Both the position numbers and the translations under genes were made by a program. The notes below the pieces were generated by a model that was given only the letters and a program-made list of their open reading frames with translations, made no database searches and was not told where the DNA came from. Positions 1 to 8,435 of a stretch of 64,000 nt of DNA are shown here, piece after piece. The DNA comes from JTS-RE37 sp041744575 (lineage in GTDB: Bacteria > Bacteroidota > Bacteroidia > Flavobacteriales > Flavobacteriaceae), in contig JBGTKP010000002.1 in the NCBI GenBank assembly GCA_041744575.1, forward strand, positions 5,968 through 69,967, written 5' to 3'. Within the stretch, counting starts at the first letter, position 1. The number at the start of each line of letters is the position of its first letter.

Positions 1-483
1 CGCGGTGGAGACAGTCTTGTCTCCAAGATGGCCGCCTCATCGGGAGTGGCCGATGCCTTTGCTTTGAAGATGATGAAGAAATCACTGGAAAAGGAATTCG
101 GATCCGTTGCTTTGTCTGAAAGCTATAAACAATTGACCTATATCTATCCGCTTACATCGATCCGCATTGGGGATAGCTGGGAAAATGAGTACAGTGGAAA
201 ACTTTCTGCTCACAATACCTGGACTTTGGACGGGCTTACCGCCGATGAAGCACAAATTTCTGGAAAGGCAAAAGTGACAATGGATGTTACAGAACCGGCC
301 ACGACCATGAAGCTGAGTGGAACGCAGACTACCTCGATCATCGCAAGTATCGATACCGGATTCATTCAAAAAATGACCGTCACTGGTGTTTCTGATGGGA
401 TTTCGACGCTGACTCAGATGGGAGATCAGGAAATTCCCACTAAAATCAAATCGAATATTACTTACGAATTAATTAAACATTGA
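1..483 (+). CDS. DUF6263-like secreted protein, 5' end outside window
   Basis: The frame is open from base 1, so the gene starts upstream of the window and only about 160 C-terminal residues are seen. The visible part is beta-strand rich, with alternating hydrophobic residues and a 'IRIGDSWENE' segment near the middle. That segment is like the 'vGDtWe' strand of DUF6263 proteins, which are exported Bacteroidota proteins of unknown function. An internal ATG at 28 would give a 151-residue protein, but the coding character upstream of it argues that it is not the start. The next gene begins 1 base after the stop, so the two are probably cotranscribed. The family call is by pattern only. Confidence 0.6.
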   Translation, partial: RGGDSLVSKMAASSGVADAFALKMMKKSLEKEFGSVALSESYKQLTYIYPLTSIRIGDSWENEYSGKLSAHNTWTLDGLTADEAQISGKAKVTMDVTEPATTMKLSGTQTTSIIASIDTGFIQKMTVTGVSDGISTLTQMGDQEIPTKIKSNITYELIKH

Positions 484-484
484 T

Positions 485-1000
485 ATGTTTCATAAAATAA
501 TTAAACTGATCCTTGCGGCCGGGATTATTGCCTGGGCGGGATATCAGTTTACAGAGGGAAATATTGGAAACGGTATTTTTCTGATCCTGCTTTCCCTCAT
601 CTTCATATTTTTATATTTCCGCAATGAGATCCTGCTCCTCGCCTTCCTTCGTATGCGTAAACAGGACATGGCCGGAACCGAAAAATGGCTGACACGAATT
701 AAGCATCCGCAAGCCGCGCTGACACGAAAGCAAGAAGGGTATTACAATTATTTATTCGGGATCATATATTCCCAGAAAAACCTTACCCAGGCTGAAAAAT
801 ATTTTAAAAAAGCAGTGAAACTGGGATTGAATATGGATTATGACCTGGCAATGGCAAAACTGAGCCTGGCAGGCATTTCCATGCAGAAACGACGGAAACG
901 GGAAGCGGTAGCATTACTTCAGGAGGCAAAAAAACTGGATAAAAATAACATGCTCACCGAGCAGATTAAAATGATGCAACAGCAGATGAAAAAGATTTAA
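485..1000 (+). CDS. Small membrane protein with TPR-like repeats
   Basis: 171 residues. Two hydrophobic helices (about 5-22 and 29-47) are followed by a basic helical region with TPR-like spacing: a 'YYNYLFGIIY..KNLTQAEKYFKKAVKLG' type unit near 80-115 and another near 118-150. This suggests an inner-membrane protein with a cytoplasmic helical repeat, probably a scaffold. Function is unknown. It starts 1 base after the DUF6263-like gene, so translation is likely coupled. Its stop overlaps by a few bases the stop of the convergent cardiolipin synthase gene; the two share the TTTAA at 996-1000. Confidence 0.75.
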   Translation: MFHKIIKLILAAGIIAWAGYQFTEGNIGNGIFLILLSLIFIFLYFRNEILLLAFLRMRKQDMAGTEKWLTRIKHPQAALTRKQEGYYNYLFGIIYSQKNLTQAEKYFKKAVKLGLNMDYDLAMAKLSLAGISMQKRRKREAVALLQEAKKLDKNNMLTEQIKMMQQQMKKI

Positions 1001-2460
1001 AGCAACGGGCCCCATAACCGGCACACAGATTCCTTCAATTTTCGGGTAACGCTGCGTTCCTCCCATCGCTCCAATTCCACCTCCTCCCCATCCTTCATAT
1101 CATCGAGAAATATTTTCTTCAGCCTGGAAGCCGTTGTTTTGCCATACATAAGCGCATTGATCTCAAAATTAATTGAAAAACTACGGTAATCCAGATTGGC
1201 CGTCCCTACACTTGAAAAAATGTCATCAATGACCAATGTTTTCGCATGGATAAAGCCCTTTTTGTATCGAAATATCTTGATTTTGGAACAAAGCATCTGC
1301 TCAATGTATGAGTCGGTCGCATATTGAGCCCCCAAAGAATCTGATTTATAGGGGATCAGGATCCGCACATCGACCCCGCTCCGGGCGGCAGTACCCAGAG
1401 CGGTGATGATCTCGTCATTGGGTACAAGGTACGGTGAGGTAATATAAATATATTCCCTGGCGCTATTAATGGCAGCGAACAGAGCCTCCATGATATTGGC
1501 CCAATCCGTATCCGGTCCACTGGCAGCCACCTGAACGGCTACTGAATCTTTTGATGTGGGCTTGTGTGCCGGAAAAAAGCCATCACTCACTTCCATTTCC
1601 TCGTTGGCAAGGAATTCCCAGCTCAATAAAAAAGAGGTTTGCAAAGATCCGACGGCACTACCCTCCAGCCTGAGGTGGGTATCTCTCCAATAGCGTTCAT
1701 TTTTATAGGAGTTGTCATACTTCTTCTCCAAATTAATCCCTCCTACATAACCGATATGGCCATCAATCACCACAATTTTCCTGTGATCCCGATAATTGAG
1801 TTTACTGGTCGAATTAGAGAAGATTACCGGCATAAAGGCGTAATGCTCCACCTTGCTTTTGGTAAGTTTCTTTTTGTATTTTCTTGTCAGATTACTACCT
1901 ACATCATCATATATAAGCCGGATCTTAACGCCTTCTTCAGCCTTTTTCATCAATAAATCAAGGATTTCGGCCCCAAGTTCGTCATCCACGATCACGAAGT
2001 ATTCCATGTGGATATGATGTTTCGCAGATTTGAGATCCTCTCTCAGTTTTTTATACTTTTCTTCGCCATTGATCAGGATTTGAACGTCATTGCCATAGGA
2101 CATCACCGCTTTTTCATTATTCTGAAGCAGCTTATAAATTTTTAATATCCCTTCTCCAAACTCTTCTTCAAAATCTTCTCTTTCCTCCTTGTCCAATTTA
2201 AATTTATTCCGCCATTTCTTTAACTTATCACTGTCCATCAGATTCTTCTTCCTGAAAATCTTGATCTTCCTGTAATCCCGACCGACAAAATAATAAACAA
2301 TAAGCCCAATGAAAGGGAGTGTCATCAGGGCAAACAAGTAAGCCATGGTTTTAACCGGATTGCTGTTTCGAAGAAGAATAAAAACAGCAAAGACCACTGC
2401 AAGCAAATAATGGACGACCAATAAAATGGTCAGGTAATGTTTCCCGATAAAATCGAGCAT
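997..2460 (-). CDS. cls: Cardiolipin synthase (phospholipase D family)
   Basis: Condenses two phosphatidylglycerol molecules into cardiolipin and glycerol at the inner membrane. The 487 residues fit the family length. Two N-terminal membrane helices (about 10-30 and 38-58) are followed by two PLD domains, each with an intact HKD motif: His226/Lys228/Asp233 in 'DHRKIVVID' and His405/Lys407/Asp412 in 'IHAKTLVID'. The start codon shares one base with the stop of the upstream lytic transglycosylase (TAATG arrangement), so the two are translationally coupled and both serve the cell envelope. It converges on the TPR gene with overlapping stops. Family is certain; whether it makes only cardiolipin cannot be seen. 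Confidence 0.93.
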   Translation of the reverse strand: MLDFIGKHYLTILLVVHYLLAVVFAVFILLRNSNPVKTMAYLFALMTLPFIGLIVYYFVGRDYRKIKIFRKKNLMDSDKLKKWRNKFKLDKEEREDFEEEFGEGILKIYKLLQNNEKAVMSYGNDVQILINGEEKYKKLREDLKSAKHHIHMEYFVIVDDELGAEILDLLMKKAEEGVKIRLIYDDVGSNLTRKYKKKLTKSKVEHYAFMPVIFSNSTSKLNYRDHRKIVVIDGHIGYVGGINLEKKYDNSYKNERYWRDTHLRLEGSAVGSLQTSFLLSWEFLANEEMEVSDGFFPAHKPTSKDSVAVQVAASGPDTDWANIMEALFAAINSAREYIYITSPYLVPNDEIITALGTAARSGVDVRILIPYKSDSLGAQYATDSYIEQMLCSKIKIFRYKKGFIHAKTLVIDDIFSSVGTANLDYRSFSINFEINALMYGKTTASRLKKIFLDDMKDGEEVELERWEERSVTRKLKESVCRLWGPLL

Positions 2461-3419
2461 TATTTCGATTCTTTATAGTAGCCTTTTTGGGGTATTTCCA
2501 ATACATAGGATTTACCTGATGTATTGTTTAGATGTGCCTCTCTTAACCAGGGATTGTGCCTTTTCAGTATTTTATAGTTGATATCGTACTGCTGGGCAAA
2601 ATCAGTAAAACTGAGGACCGATTGTGTCACTTCCACTTCAAAGGTCGGAACACTGGAGTATAAATCATCCTGCTGAATATCAAATCCATATTTTTCGGGA
2701 TTGATCAATATTTCCTTAATGGCCATGATCCGGAAGACATATCGTCCCGTTTCTTCGCCCAAAAGAAGATCATAATAATCATTTACCTGCTGGATTCCCA
2801 TGAATTTATTAATACTTCCCGGGCCTGCATTGTAGGCTGCTGCCGTAAGAGTCCAGCTGCCATATTTCTGCTTCCATTTATTCAGGTATTTACAGGCTAC
2901 TTCCGTAGATTTCTCCAGATGATATCTTTCATCCACATTAAGGTTGACTTCCAGGCCATATTCTTTGCCGGTTTCTTTCATAATCTGCCAGAAACCTGTG
3001 GCACCCGCACCTGAAACCACATTCTGTAACCCGCTCTCGGCAACTGCCAGATATTTAAAGTCATCCGGAATACCGTTTTTTGCAAGGATGGGCTCTATAA
3101 TAGGAAAATACTTATGAGCGCGCTTCATCATTAGTAACGCATTGGACTGCCAGTAAGTGTTCACCAAAAATTCCCGGTCAATGCGTTCCATGACTTCAGG
3201 ATCATTCTGCGGCACAAATTCCCCGGCGAAATTGAGATCCTCCGGAATATCGATCGCGGAAATGCGATATTCCCTCGTTACATTCCTGGCACTGTCACCC
3301 ATCAGTTTTTGGTCCGGATTTTCCGAGGAATTACTATTTTCTTGCTGCACGGCAAAAACAAGGCTGCTCATTACCAGCACCAGTCCGAACAACATCAGGA
3401 TATTTTTAACGAATCTCAT
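2460..3419 (-). CDS. Lytic transglycosylase (SLT/MltD-like), exported
   Basis: Cleaves the MurNAc-GlcNAc bond of peptidoglycan with formation of 1,6-anhydro ends. The protein has 319 residues. A signal peptide (1-24) precedes the SLT lysozyme-like domain at about 95-235, which shows the catalytic Glu128 in 'AVAESG', the 'GAGATGFWQIM' block (137-147) and 'AAAYNAGPG' (193-201). A single LysM-like segment is possible at about 268-310. It is smaller than E. coli MltD, with fewer LysM units. It lies first in a two-gene operon with cls, sharing one base. Confidence 0.88.
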   Translation of the reverse strand: MRFVKNILMLFGLVLVMSSLVFAVQQENSNSSENPDQKLMGDSARNVTREYRISAIDIPEDLNFAGEFVPQNDPEVMERIDREFLVNTYWQSNALLMMKRAHKYFPIIEPILAKNGIPDDFKYLAVAESGLQNVVSGAGATGFWQIMKETGKEYGLEVNLNVDERYHLEKSTEVACKYLNKWKQKYGSWTLTAAAYNAGPGSINKFMGIQQVNDYYDLLLGEETGRYVFRIMAIKEILINPEKYGFDIQQDDLYSSVPTFEVEVTQSVLSFTDFAQQYDINYKILKRHNPWLREAHLNNTSGKSYVLEIPQKGYYKESK

Positions 3420-3451
3420 AGGTCTGAATTTACTACTTTACTACTAAGGTA

Positions 3452-4129
3452 TTACATACAACTCCGATCTTCCAAAATAATTGTGGGCAATTGTTCATTA
3501 AACCATTTATATCTGTGAATTATCATCGTATGGGTTCCCTCCGGTACTACAATACATTTTTGAATGTTTTTAATTGGGAAAACAGCGTCAAGCTCCCCAT
3601 GAATATGAACAATTCCCTCCGGAGCATCTGTCTGGGTCCAGTTGATAAGCTGTTCTATGCACCAGTCCAGATAATACGTATCCCTGACCGACAGATATTG
3701 TTCGTATAGTGCGAGGCGTTTACTGACACTTCCATTAAAACTGTATCTCGACAATAATTCAACTTTATTTATCAGACTGGTTGGCAAAATCCTGTGAAGA
3801 CCTGTATATCGGGCGATTAGCAACCTTTTGGGAAATTCAGATCGCTTCTTTACACTCGAAATAATGACCACCTTTCGGACCGGCAGGAACCTTGCGATCT
3901 CCTGAATGATGATACCTCCGAAAGAAACCCCGATCAGCACCGGTTTCCTGTGTGCTATTTGTTCTGAAATGCTCCGCGCATAATCTGCCAGAGTTATATC
4001 GCGCTCCGGGATGCTCCATTCTAGCAAATGCACGCTGAACTGGCTTAGAGGCAAATCAAGATATTCGAAAATCCTCGAGCTCGCCGCCATTCCTGGCATG
4101 AAGTACACATGTATTTTAGACGGGGGCAT
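3452..4129 (-). CDS. Alpha/beta hydrolase
   Basis: 225 residues, no signal peptide, so cytoplasmic. The nucleophile elbow is 'GVSFGG' with Ser69. Likely partners are Asp181 ('HGELDAVF') and His200 ('EGTHTM'). The 'FMPGMAASSRIF' stretch near the start fits the oxyanion region. The fold and triad are clear, the substrate is not; small esterases, thioesterases and lactonases share this layout. It is encoded just upstream of the lytic transglycosylase on the same strand (32-base gap). Confidence 0.8.
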   Translation of the reverse strand: MPPSKIHVYFMPGMAASSRIFEYLDLPLSQFSVHLLEWSIPERDITLADYARSISEQIAHRKPVLIGVSFGGIIIQEIARFLPVRKVVIISSVKKRSEFPKRLLIARYTGLHRILPTSLINKVELLSRYSFNGSVSKRLALYEQYLSVRDTYYLDWCIEQLINWTQTDAPEGIVHIHGELDAVFPIKNIQKCIVVPEGTHTMIIHRYKWFNEQLPTIILEDRSCM

Positions 4130-4304
4130 GGGCCTTAATATGTTGATTAAGCTAGGAATTCAGTATTTTTTTGATTACTTTTGTAATCTCAGTCCATAAA
4201 ATCCCTTATCTGACTGAGAATTGGCTGCAAGTCCGCCATGACCTTCTTTACGATTCCGTGAAAATCGTCATATTTTATTCGAATTCTAAATTAATTCAAA
4301 CTAT

Positions 4305-4598
4305 ATGAATGAAGTAATAATTAAGGACAATAGTTTCCTGCGCCAGTTCGAAACCCGGATTGACGGACATTTAGCCAAGATTGAGTACTCTTCCCAGGAA
4401 CGTAAGGTCTTTTTGACCAAATTGGTAATTCCGGAAGAAATTAAAGCCGAGGGTTTCAAGGAGGAATTTATTAAATCGGTATTACACCACATTCAGGAGC
4501 AGAATTTAAGAGTGGTTCCGACCAGTCCGCAGATCGCCGGATTTTTAAGGAAAAACAGGCAGTATAAGGAAATGTTGCCGGTGGGTATCCGCATATGA
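4305..4598 (+). CDS. Small GNAT-like N-acetyltransferase (YjdJ/COG2388 type)
   Basis: 97 residues, matching the short GNAT-like family related to human GTLF3B/YjdJ. The visible pattern is 'RIDGHLAKIEYS....VFLTKLVIPEEIKAEGFKEEFIKSVLHHIQEQNLRVVPTSPQIAGFLRKNRQYK'-like: a substrate strand, an acetyl-CoA loop, then the conserved 'vvPtCpfi..fl..n..Y' ending. Members bind acetyl-CoA, but their acceptors are unknown. It is monocistronic: the 5' region is about 175 bases and divergent from the hydrolase gene, with a TACTTTTG at 4176-4183 as a possible -7 element, and a strong terminator follows. Confidence 0.75.
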   Translation: MNEVIIKDNSFLRQFETRIDGHLAKIEYSSQERKVFLTKLVIPEEIKAEGFKEEFIKSVLHHIQEQNLRVVPTSPQIAGFLRKNRQYKEMLPVGIRI

Positions 4599-4625
4599 GC
4601 TAGTATTACCCTTAATATAAAATAC

Positions 4626-4650
4626 AACCCGCTTTAGGCGGGTTTTTTTA
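4626..4650 (+). terminator. Rho-independent terminator after the GNAT gene
   Basis: A 7-bp stem AACCCGC/GCGGGTT (4626-4632 and 4638-4644) with a 5-base loop runs into seven T residues. Its 3' end overlaps the stop codon of the convergent mtaB gene, so the T tract doubles as the end of mtaB. Confidence 0.85.
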
Positions 4651-6021
4651 TAAAAATAAGACTGCGACGGACGTTACAGCAGCCACCACAATCCTTTCGA
4701 AACGCACGAGTCCATCCTGGTCTATAGAAGAAAGCCGGACCTCACAGATAGTATTCACCAGGGCAGGATCCCAAGGCGCCCTGACCCTCACATAATTTTC
4801 AGTAAAACCCAGAATATACCCTTTGACATTTTCCGCTTCAAAAAGCACCTTTCTGGTCTTCCCCAGCTGGCTTTCATAAAAGGTCATTCGTTTTTTAACA
4901 GAAAGGGCGCGAAGCATCTTACTGCGTTTTTTCCTAATGGCAACAGGAACGCTGTCCTTCATCGTTGAAGCCGCAGTGTCGTCGCGTTCGGAGTAAGTAA
5001 ATACATGCAGGTAAGAAATCTCAAGCGATACAAGGTACTGATAGGTTTCCAGGAAATGATCCTCGGTTTCTCCGGGGAACCCAACAATCACATCCACCCC
5101 TATACAGGCGTCCGGCATTCTCTTCCGGATCCGCTCCACCTTTTCCCTGTACAGTTGTGAAATATAACGACGCCGCATCAGCCGGAGCATATGATCACTC
5201 CCACTTTGTAGCGGAATATGGAAATGGGGGACAAATGCCCTGCTTCCCGCAACAAAGTCTATCGTTTCATCGCACAGAAGGTTAGGTTCAATGGAAGATA
5301 TCCTAAGCCTGGATATCCCATTGACTTTATCCAGGGCATTCACCAGATCCAGAAAAGTATGATGGTGTTTCTTATTTCCGAATTCGCCCTTCCCATAGTC
5401 CCCGATATTCACCCCGGTGAGAACAATTTCGCGGATTCCCCGTGCGGCTATTTCCCGGGCATTTTTAAGAACATTCTCCAGCGTATCACTGCGGGAGATC
5501 CCCCTGGCCAGCGGAATGGTGCAGTAGGAACATTTGTAGTCACAGCCATCCTGAACCTTAAGAAAGGCCCTTGTCCGGTCTCCTATGGCATAACTCCCCA
5601 CATAAAAGTCGGCCTCCGATATCTCGCAGCAATGAACCTGAGCCTGTCGACTGGTCCCTCGCGGCTGCTTCAAAAGCTCATGAATATAAGCCAAGATCCT
5701 GAACTTTTCTGTGGCCCCTAAAACCAGGTCGACACCTTCCACCTCAGCGAGTTCATAGGGTTTTAATTGCGCATAGCAACCCACTGCGGCGATAAATGCA
5801 TCAGGATTCTGCCTTCTTGCCTTTTTCACCGTATCACCAAATCGCCTGTCCGCGTTTTCGGTAACGGAACAAGTATTGATGACATACATATCTGCTGCCT
5901 CGGAAAAGTCGACCCGCTCAAACCCATCTTTTTCAAAATCCCGGGCAATTGTAGAGGTTTCTGCGAAATTGAGTTTACATCCCAGGGTATGGAACGCCAC
6001 TTTGTTATATTTTGATATCAC
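4648..6021 (-). CDS. mtaB: tRNA (ct6A37/t6A37) methylthiotransferase MtaB
   Basis: Radical-SAM enzyme that adds a methylthio group to N6-threonylcarbamoyladenosine at tRNA position 37. Three domains are visible. The N-terminal methylthiotransferase domain begins 'VAFHTLGCKLNFAE' with cysteines for one [4Fe-4S] cluster. The radical-SAM core has C-x3-C-x2-C in 'GCDYKCSYC'. A C-terminal TRAM-like segment follows. The frame is open back to 6210, overlapping glmU-like coding sequence, but family members start just before 'KVAFHTLGCK'. No ATG is available there; GTG at 6021 or 6027 fits. A TATCTTTG element at 6041-6034 lies just upstream, so the message may be nearly leaderless. Confidence 0.9.
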   Translation of the reverse strand: MISKYNKVAFHTLGCKLNFAETSTIARDFEKDGFERVDFSEAADMYVINTCSVTENADRRFGDTVKKARRQNPDAFIAAVGCYAQLKPYELAEVEGVDLVLGATEKFRILAYIHELLKQPRGTSRQAQVHCCEISEADFYVGSYAIGDRTRAFLKVQDGCDYKCSYCTIPLARGISRSDTLENVLKNAREIAARGIREIVLTGVNIGDYGKGEFGNKKHHHTFLDLVNALDKVNGISRLRISSIEPNLLCDETIDFVAGSRAFVPHFHIPLQSGSDHMLRLMRRRYISQLYREKVERIRKRMPDACIGVDVIVGFPGETEDHFLETYQYLVSLEISYLHVFTYSERDDTAASTMKDSVPVAIRKKRSKMLRALSVKKRMTFYESQLGKTRKVLFEAENVKGYILGFTENYVRVRAPWDPALVNTICEVRLSSIDQDGLVRFERIVVAAVTSVAVLFL

Positions 6022-6033
6022 TGACACAGGTGC

Positions 6034-6041
6034 CAAAGATA
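6034..6041 (-). promoter_or_regulatory. Putative -7 element of mtaB
   Basis: TATCTTTG on the minus strand matches the Bacteroidota TAnnTTTG consensus. It lies 7-13 bases before the proposed GTG starts. No clear TTG -33 element is present, so the support is partial. Confidence 0.4.
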
Positions 6042-6133
6042 CGTATTCCCGGTAGCTTTCGGAAGAAGCCGTAATCGAAGTTCCTGAGCGAATCCTGCCC
6101 TCGGGCCGATATATAAGAGAACCCGCGGTATAT

Positions 6134-7309
6134 TTAATAATTTCGCCATTTCTGAGTAAGCTGAAATATCTGGCGCAAGATATCTTCGTCCACCTTCCCA
6201 AAATCAACATGACGCCTGGCCATCATGACCCTTGCCGCCTCAAACGCTTTTTCAGGTAGGTAAGTTGAAAAACCGGAAGCCCCACCCCAGCTGAAACTGG
6301 GGACGAAATTCCTTGGAAAGCCGGGTACATAAATATTGCAATTTATACCGATCACCGTCCCGGTATTAAACATGGTATTAATTGCCGTCTTGCTGTGATC
6401 ACCCATCATTAAGCCGCAAAATTGCAGCCCTGTTTGCTCAAAGGACTCAGTGGCATAATTCCACAAGCGGACTTTGGCGTAGTTGTTTTTTAAGTTGGAA
6501 TTATTGGAATCTGCACCGATATTGCACCATTCACCGAGAACTGAGTTGCCAAGATACCCGTCATGTCCTTTGCTTGAATACCCGAAGATGACCGAATTGT
6601 TTATTTCCCCGCAAACTTTTCCGTAAGGCCCCACGGTCGTTGGCCCATAGATCTTTGCTCCCATCTTTACCACCGCCCTTTCACAAAGTGCAAAAGCGCC
6701 ACGGATCAGGTTGCCTTCCCACACTTCGGAATCCTTCCCGAGATAGATGGGACCCTCTGTGGCATTTAGAAGGCTAAATTCTACCCGCGCACCTTCCTCA
6801 AGAAAAATATTATCAGGACGTACGACCTGGTTGGTGGTAGGAATGGGGGCACTTTTACGACCCCGTGTGATCAGATCGAAGTCGGCCTGCAGGGCTTCAC
6901 CATTCATTGAGAATATATCCCATGTATTGACAATTCTCATTACTTTCTGCTCAAAGGGGATGCGCTTGTATGCCAGGTCATCCGGGTTGGTTGAAATCCC
7001 CCGGAACCGTGCAGCGATAAGCTCTTCCTGAAAGTATAGTGCTTCATCGTTTCTAAGACCCTGCACGGCGCTAACAAGCTCCGGAGAAGGCAGAAAAGAA
7101 CCATTGATGAGTATATTCTCGTCCTCCGTCCGCATCGGAAACTTTACAGACAGGTAGGCTTCGGTTTTAGTACTGGTAACAGCGCCAAGAAACTTTTCCC
7201 ATTTTTCCCTGATGGTAAGAATTCCGATCCTTATGTCGGCCACGGGTCTGGTAAAGGTAAAAGGCAGGAGTGAATTTCTTACAGAACCATCAAACAGGAT
7301 ATAATTCAT
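6134..7309 (-). CDS. GlmU-like sugar nucleotidyltransferase/acyltransferase family protein
   Basis: 391 residues. It has the N-terminal 'MNYILFDG' and 'LLPFTFTRPVADIRIGILTIREKW' pattern typical of the Bacteroidota 'GlmU family' proteins. The C-terminal half is a left-handed beta-helix with short hexapeptide-like repeats, for example 'GPTTVGPYGKVCGEI' and 'YLGNSVLGEWCNIG'. The family is thought to act in nucleotide-sugar metabolism, but the classical GlmU pyrophosphorylase signature is not recognisable, so the donor and acceptor are unknown. It ends about 110 bases before mtaB on the same strand. A -7 element (TAATTTTG, 7332-7325) sits directly upstream. Confidence 0.85.
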   Translation of the reverse strand: MNYILFDGSVRNSLLPFTFTRPVADIRIGILTIREKWEKFLGAVTSTKTEAYLSVKFPMRTEDENILINGSFLPSPELVSAVQGLRNDEALYFQEELIAARFRGISTNPDDLAYKRIPFEQKVMRIVNTWDIFSMNGEALQADFDLITRGRKSAPIPTTNQVVRPDNIFLEEGARVEFSLLNATEGPIYLGKDSEVWEGNLIRGAFALCERAVVKMGAKIYGPTTVGPYGKVCGEINNSVIFGYSSKGHDGYLGNSVLGEWCNIGADSNNSNLKNNYAKVRLWNYATESFEQTGLQFCGLMMGDHSKTAINTMFNTGTVIGINCNIYVPGFPRNFVPSFSWGGASGFSTYLPEKAFEAARVMMARRHVDFGKVDEDILRQIFQLTQKWRNY

Positions 7310-7324
7310 TCACCGGGTTTTCAA

Positions 7325-7332
7325 CAAAATTA
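7325..7332 (-). promoter_or_regulatory. Putative -7 element of the GlmU-like gene
   Basis: TAATTTTG on the minus strand (7332-7325) matches TAnnTTTG exactly and lies 15 bases before the ATG. It overlaps the T-rich tail of the upstream rpmE2 terminator. No clear -33 TTG. Confidence 0.45.
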
Positions 7333-7366
7333 AAAAATAAACGCCCCCGATGTCATACCGGGGGCG
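7331..7366 (-). terminator. Rho-independent terminator of rpmE2
   Basis: Perfect 8-bp GC-rich stem (CGCCCCCG at 7342-7349 pairing with CGGGGGCG at 7359-7366), 9-base loop, followed on the minus strand by a T-rich tract (TTTATTTTTTA). It lies 28 bases after the L31 stop. Confidence 0.88.
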
Positions 7367-7393
7367 CTTCTTTATGGTCAGTGGAAAATAATA

Positions 7394-7702
7394 TTATTTC
7401 TTTTTGGCTTTTACAGCAGGTTTTGCCTCTTCCTCTTCGGCTGCAGCCTCAGGTTTTTTAAATTTCTGATACTTGTTCTTAAACTTGTCAATTCTGCCAG
7501 CGGTATCCACAAGTTTAGCCTTCCCTGTATAGAAAGGATGCGAAGAGCGCGAAATTTCAAGTTTTACCAGCGGGTATTCCACGCCGTCCACCTCAAGGGA
7601 TTCCTTGGTATCTGCCGTGGATTTGGTAATAAAGACATCCTCATTGGACATGTCTTTGAATGCAACTAATCTGTAGTTTTCCGGGTGAATGCCTTTTCTC
7701 AT
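7394..7702 (-). CDS. rpmE2: 50S ribosomal protein L31 type B
   Basis: Structural protein of the large ribosomal subunit. 102 residues: the first ~80 are the type B L31 core ('MRKGIHPENYRLVAFKDMS', 'SSHPFYTGKAKLVDTAGRIDKFKNKY'). It lacks the CxxC zinc knuckle of type A L31. A low-complexity charged tail rich in Glu, Ala and Lys follows, which is common in Flavobacteria. It is a single-gene transcription unit with a good promoter (TTG-N18-TAAATTTG) and a strong terminator. Confidence 0.97.
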   Translation of the reverse strand: MRKGIHPENYRLVAFKDMSNEDVFITKSTADTKESLEVDGVEYPLVKLEISRSSHPFYTGKAKLVDTAGRIDKFKNKYQKFKKPEAAAEEEEAKPAVKAKKK

Positions 7703-7737
7703 GATACAGGATATAATATACTCAATTTTTCAGGCCG

Positions 7738-7766
7738 CAAATTTAACGATTTTTTGGAAGAAACAA
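7738..7766 (-). promoter_or_regulatory. Promoter of rpmE2 (Bacteroidota type)
   Basis: TTG at 7766-7764, 18-base spacer, TAAATTTG at 7745-7738 on the minus strand. The -7 element matches the TAnnTTTG consensus and the leader is about 25-30 bases. Confidence 0.7.
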
Positions 7767-7871
7767 TAATTTTAATTTCTAAAAATAAAAGTTAAATAAT
7801 GTAATTTTAGTTGTAACAAGTTCCAAATATCTGCAACTAACAAAAATAACAACCAAAAAAACACCTTAAAA

Positions 7872-8393
7872 ATGGAAGAAACGCTACCTAAAACAGGGAA
7901 ATACGCACTCAACTATGGTCTCCTCCTGGGAGGCGCCAGCATCGTTTTCAGTCTGATGTTATTTTCTATGGACATGCATTATGACCAGAATGTCGCCGTC
8001 CAGGTCATCGGCATTGTACTCGCCTTTGCGGCCATCTTTATCTGCGTGCAGCAGTTCAGGAAAGCAAATCTGGGGTATCTGACAATTTCCCAGGCTCTTA
8101 AACTAGGTGCCGGCGTCACGCTGATCGCCGGGATCATCGGGCTTATCTACTTTTTCGTACTCTCCAATTTCATAGAACCTGACTATCTGGACAAGGTATT
8201 TGAAATCGGGAAACAAAAGGCGATGGAAGATAACCCGAGCCTGAGCCAGGAACAGCTGGACCAGGGGATAGAAATGCAGAAAAAATTTGCATGGATGTCC
8301 TACCCTATCATCCTTATAATCAATATCATCATTGGTCTGATCGGGGGTCTTATCTCAGGGCTGATTCTAAAAAAGGCCAAACCGGCGTATTAA
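7872..8393 (+). CDS. DUF4199 membrane protein
   Basis: 173 residues with four hydrophobic helices (about 13-33, 41-62, 72-98, 135-163). The loop 'LTISQALKLGAGVTLIAGIIG' and the long third loop ('KQKAMEDNPSLSQEQLDQG') are characteristic of DUF4199, a Bacteroidota inner-membrane family of unknown function. It stands upstream of a membrane-anchored GT2 glycosyltransferase on the same strand with a 42-base gap containing a -7-like element, so the two may have partly separate promoters. Confidence 0.88.
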   Translation: MEETLPKTGKYALNYGLLLGGASIVFSLMLFSMDMHYDQNVAVQVIGIVLAFAAIFICVQQFRKANLGYLTISQALKLGAGVTLIAGIIGLIYFFVLSNFIEPDYLDKVFEIGKQKAMEDNPSLSQEQLDQGIEMQKKFAWMSYPIILIINIIIGLIGGLISGLILKKAKPAY

Positions 8394-8405
8394 GTCCGAA
8401 AGTTG

Positions 8406-8413
8406 TACTTTTG
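8406..8413 (+). promoter_or_regulatory. Putative -7 element of the GT2 gene
   Basis: TACTTTTG matches TAnnTTTG and lies 23 bases before the ATG at 8436. No clear -33 element is seen, since the DUF4199 coding end fills that position. Confidence 0.45.
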
Positions 8414-8435
8414 AAGGAATGCTCTATTTGAATCA

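Noticed and set aside
5218..5721. Plus-strand open frame of 167 codons inside mtaB
   Set aside because: Antisense to the radical-SAM core; composition is that of a reverse-strand shadow.
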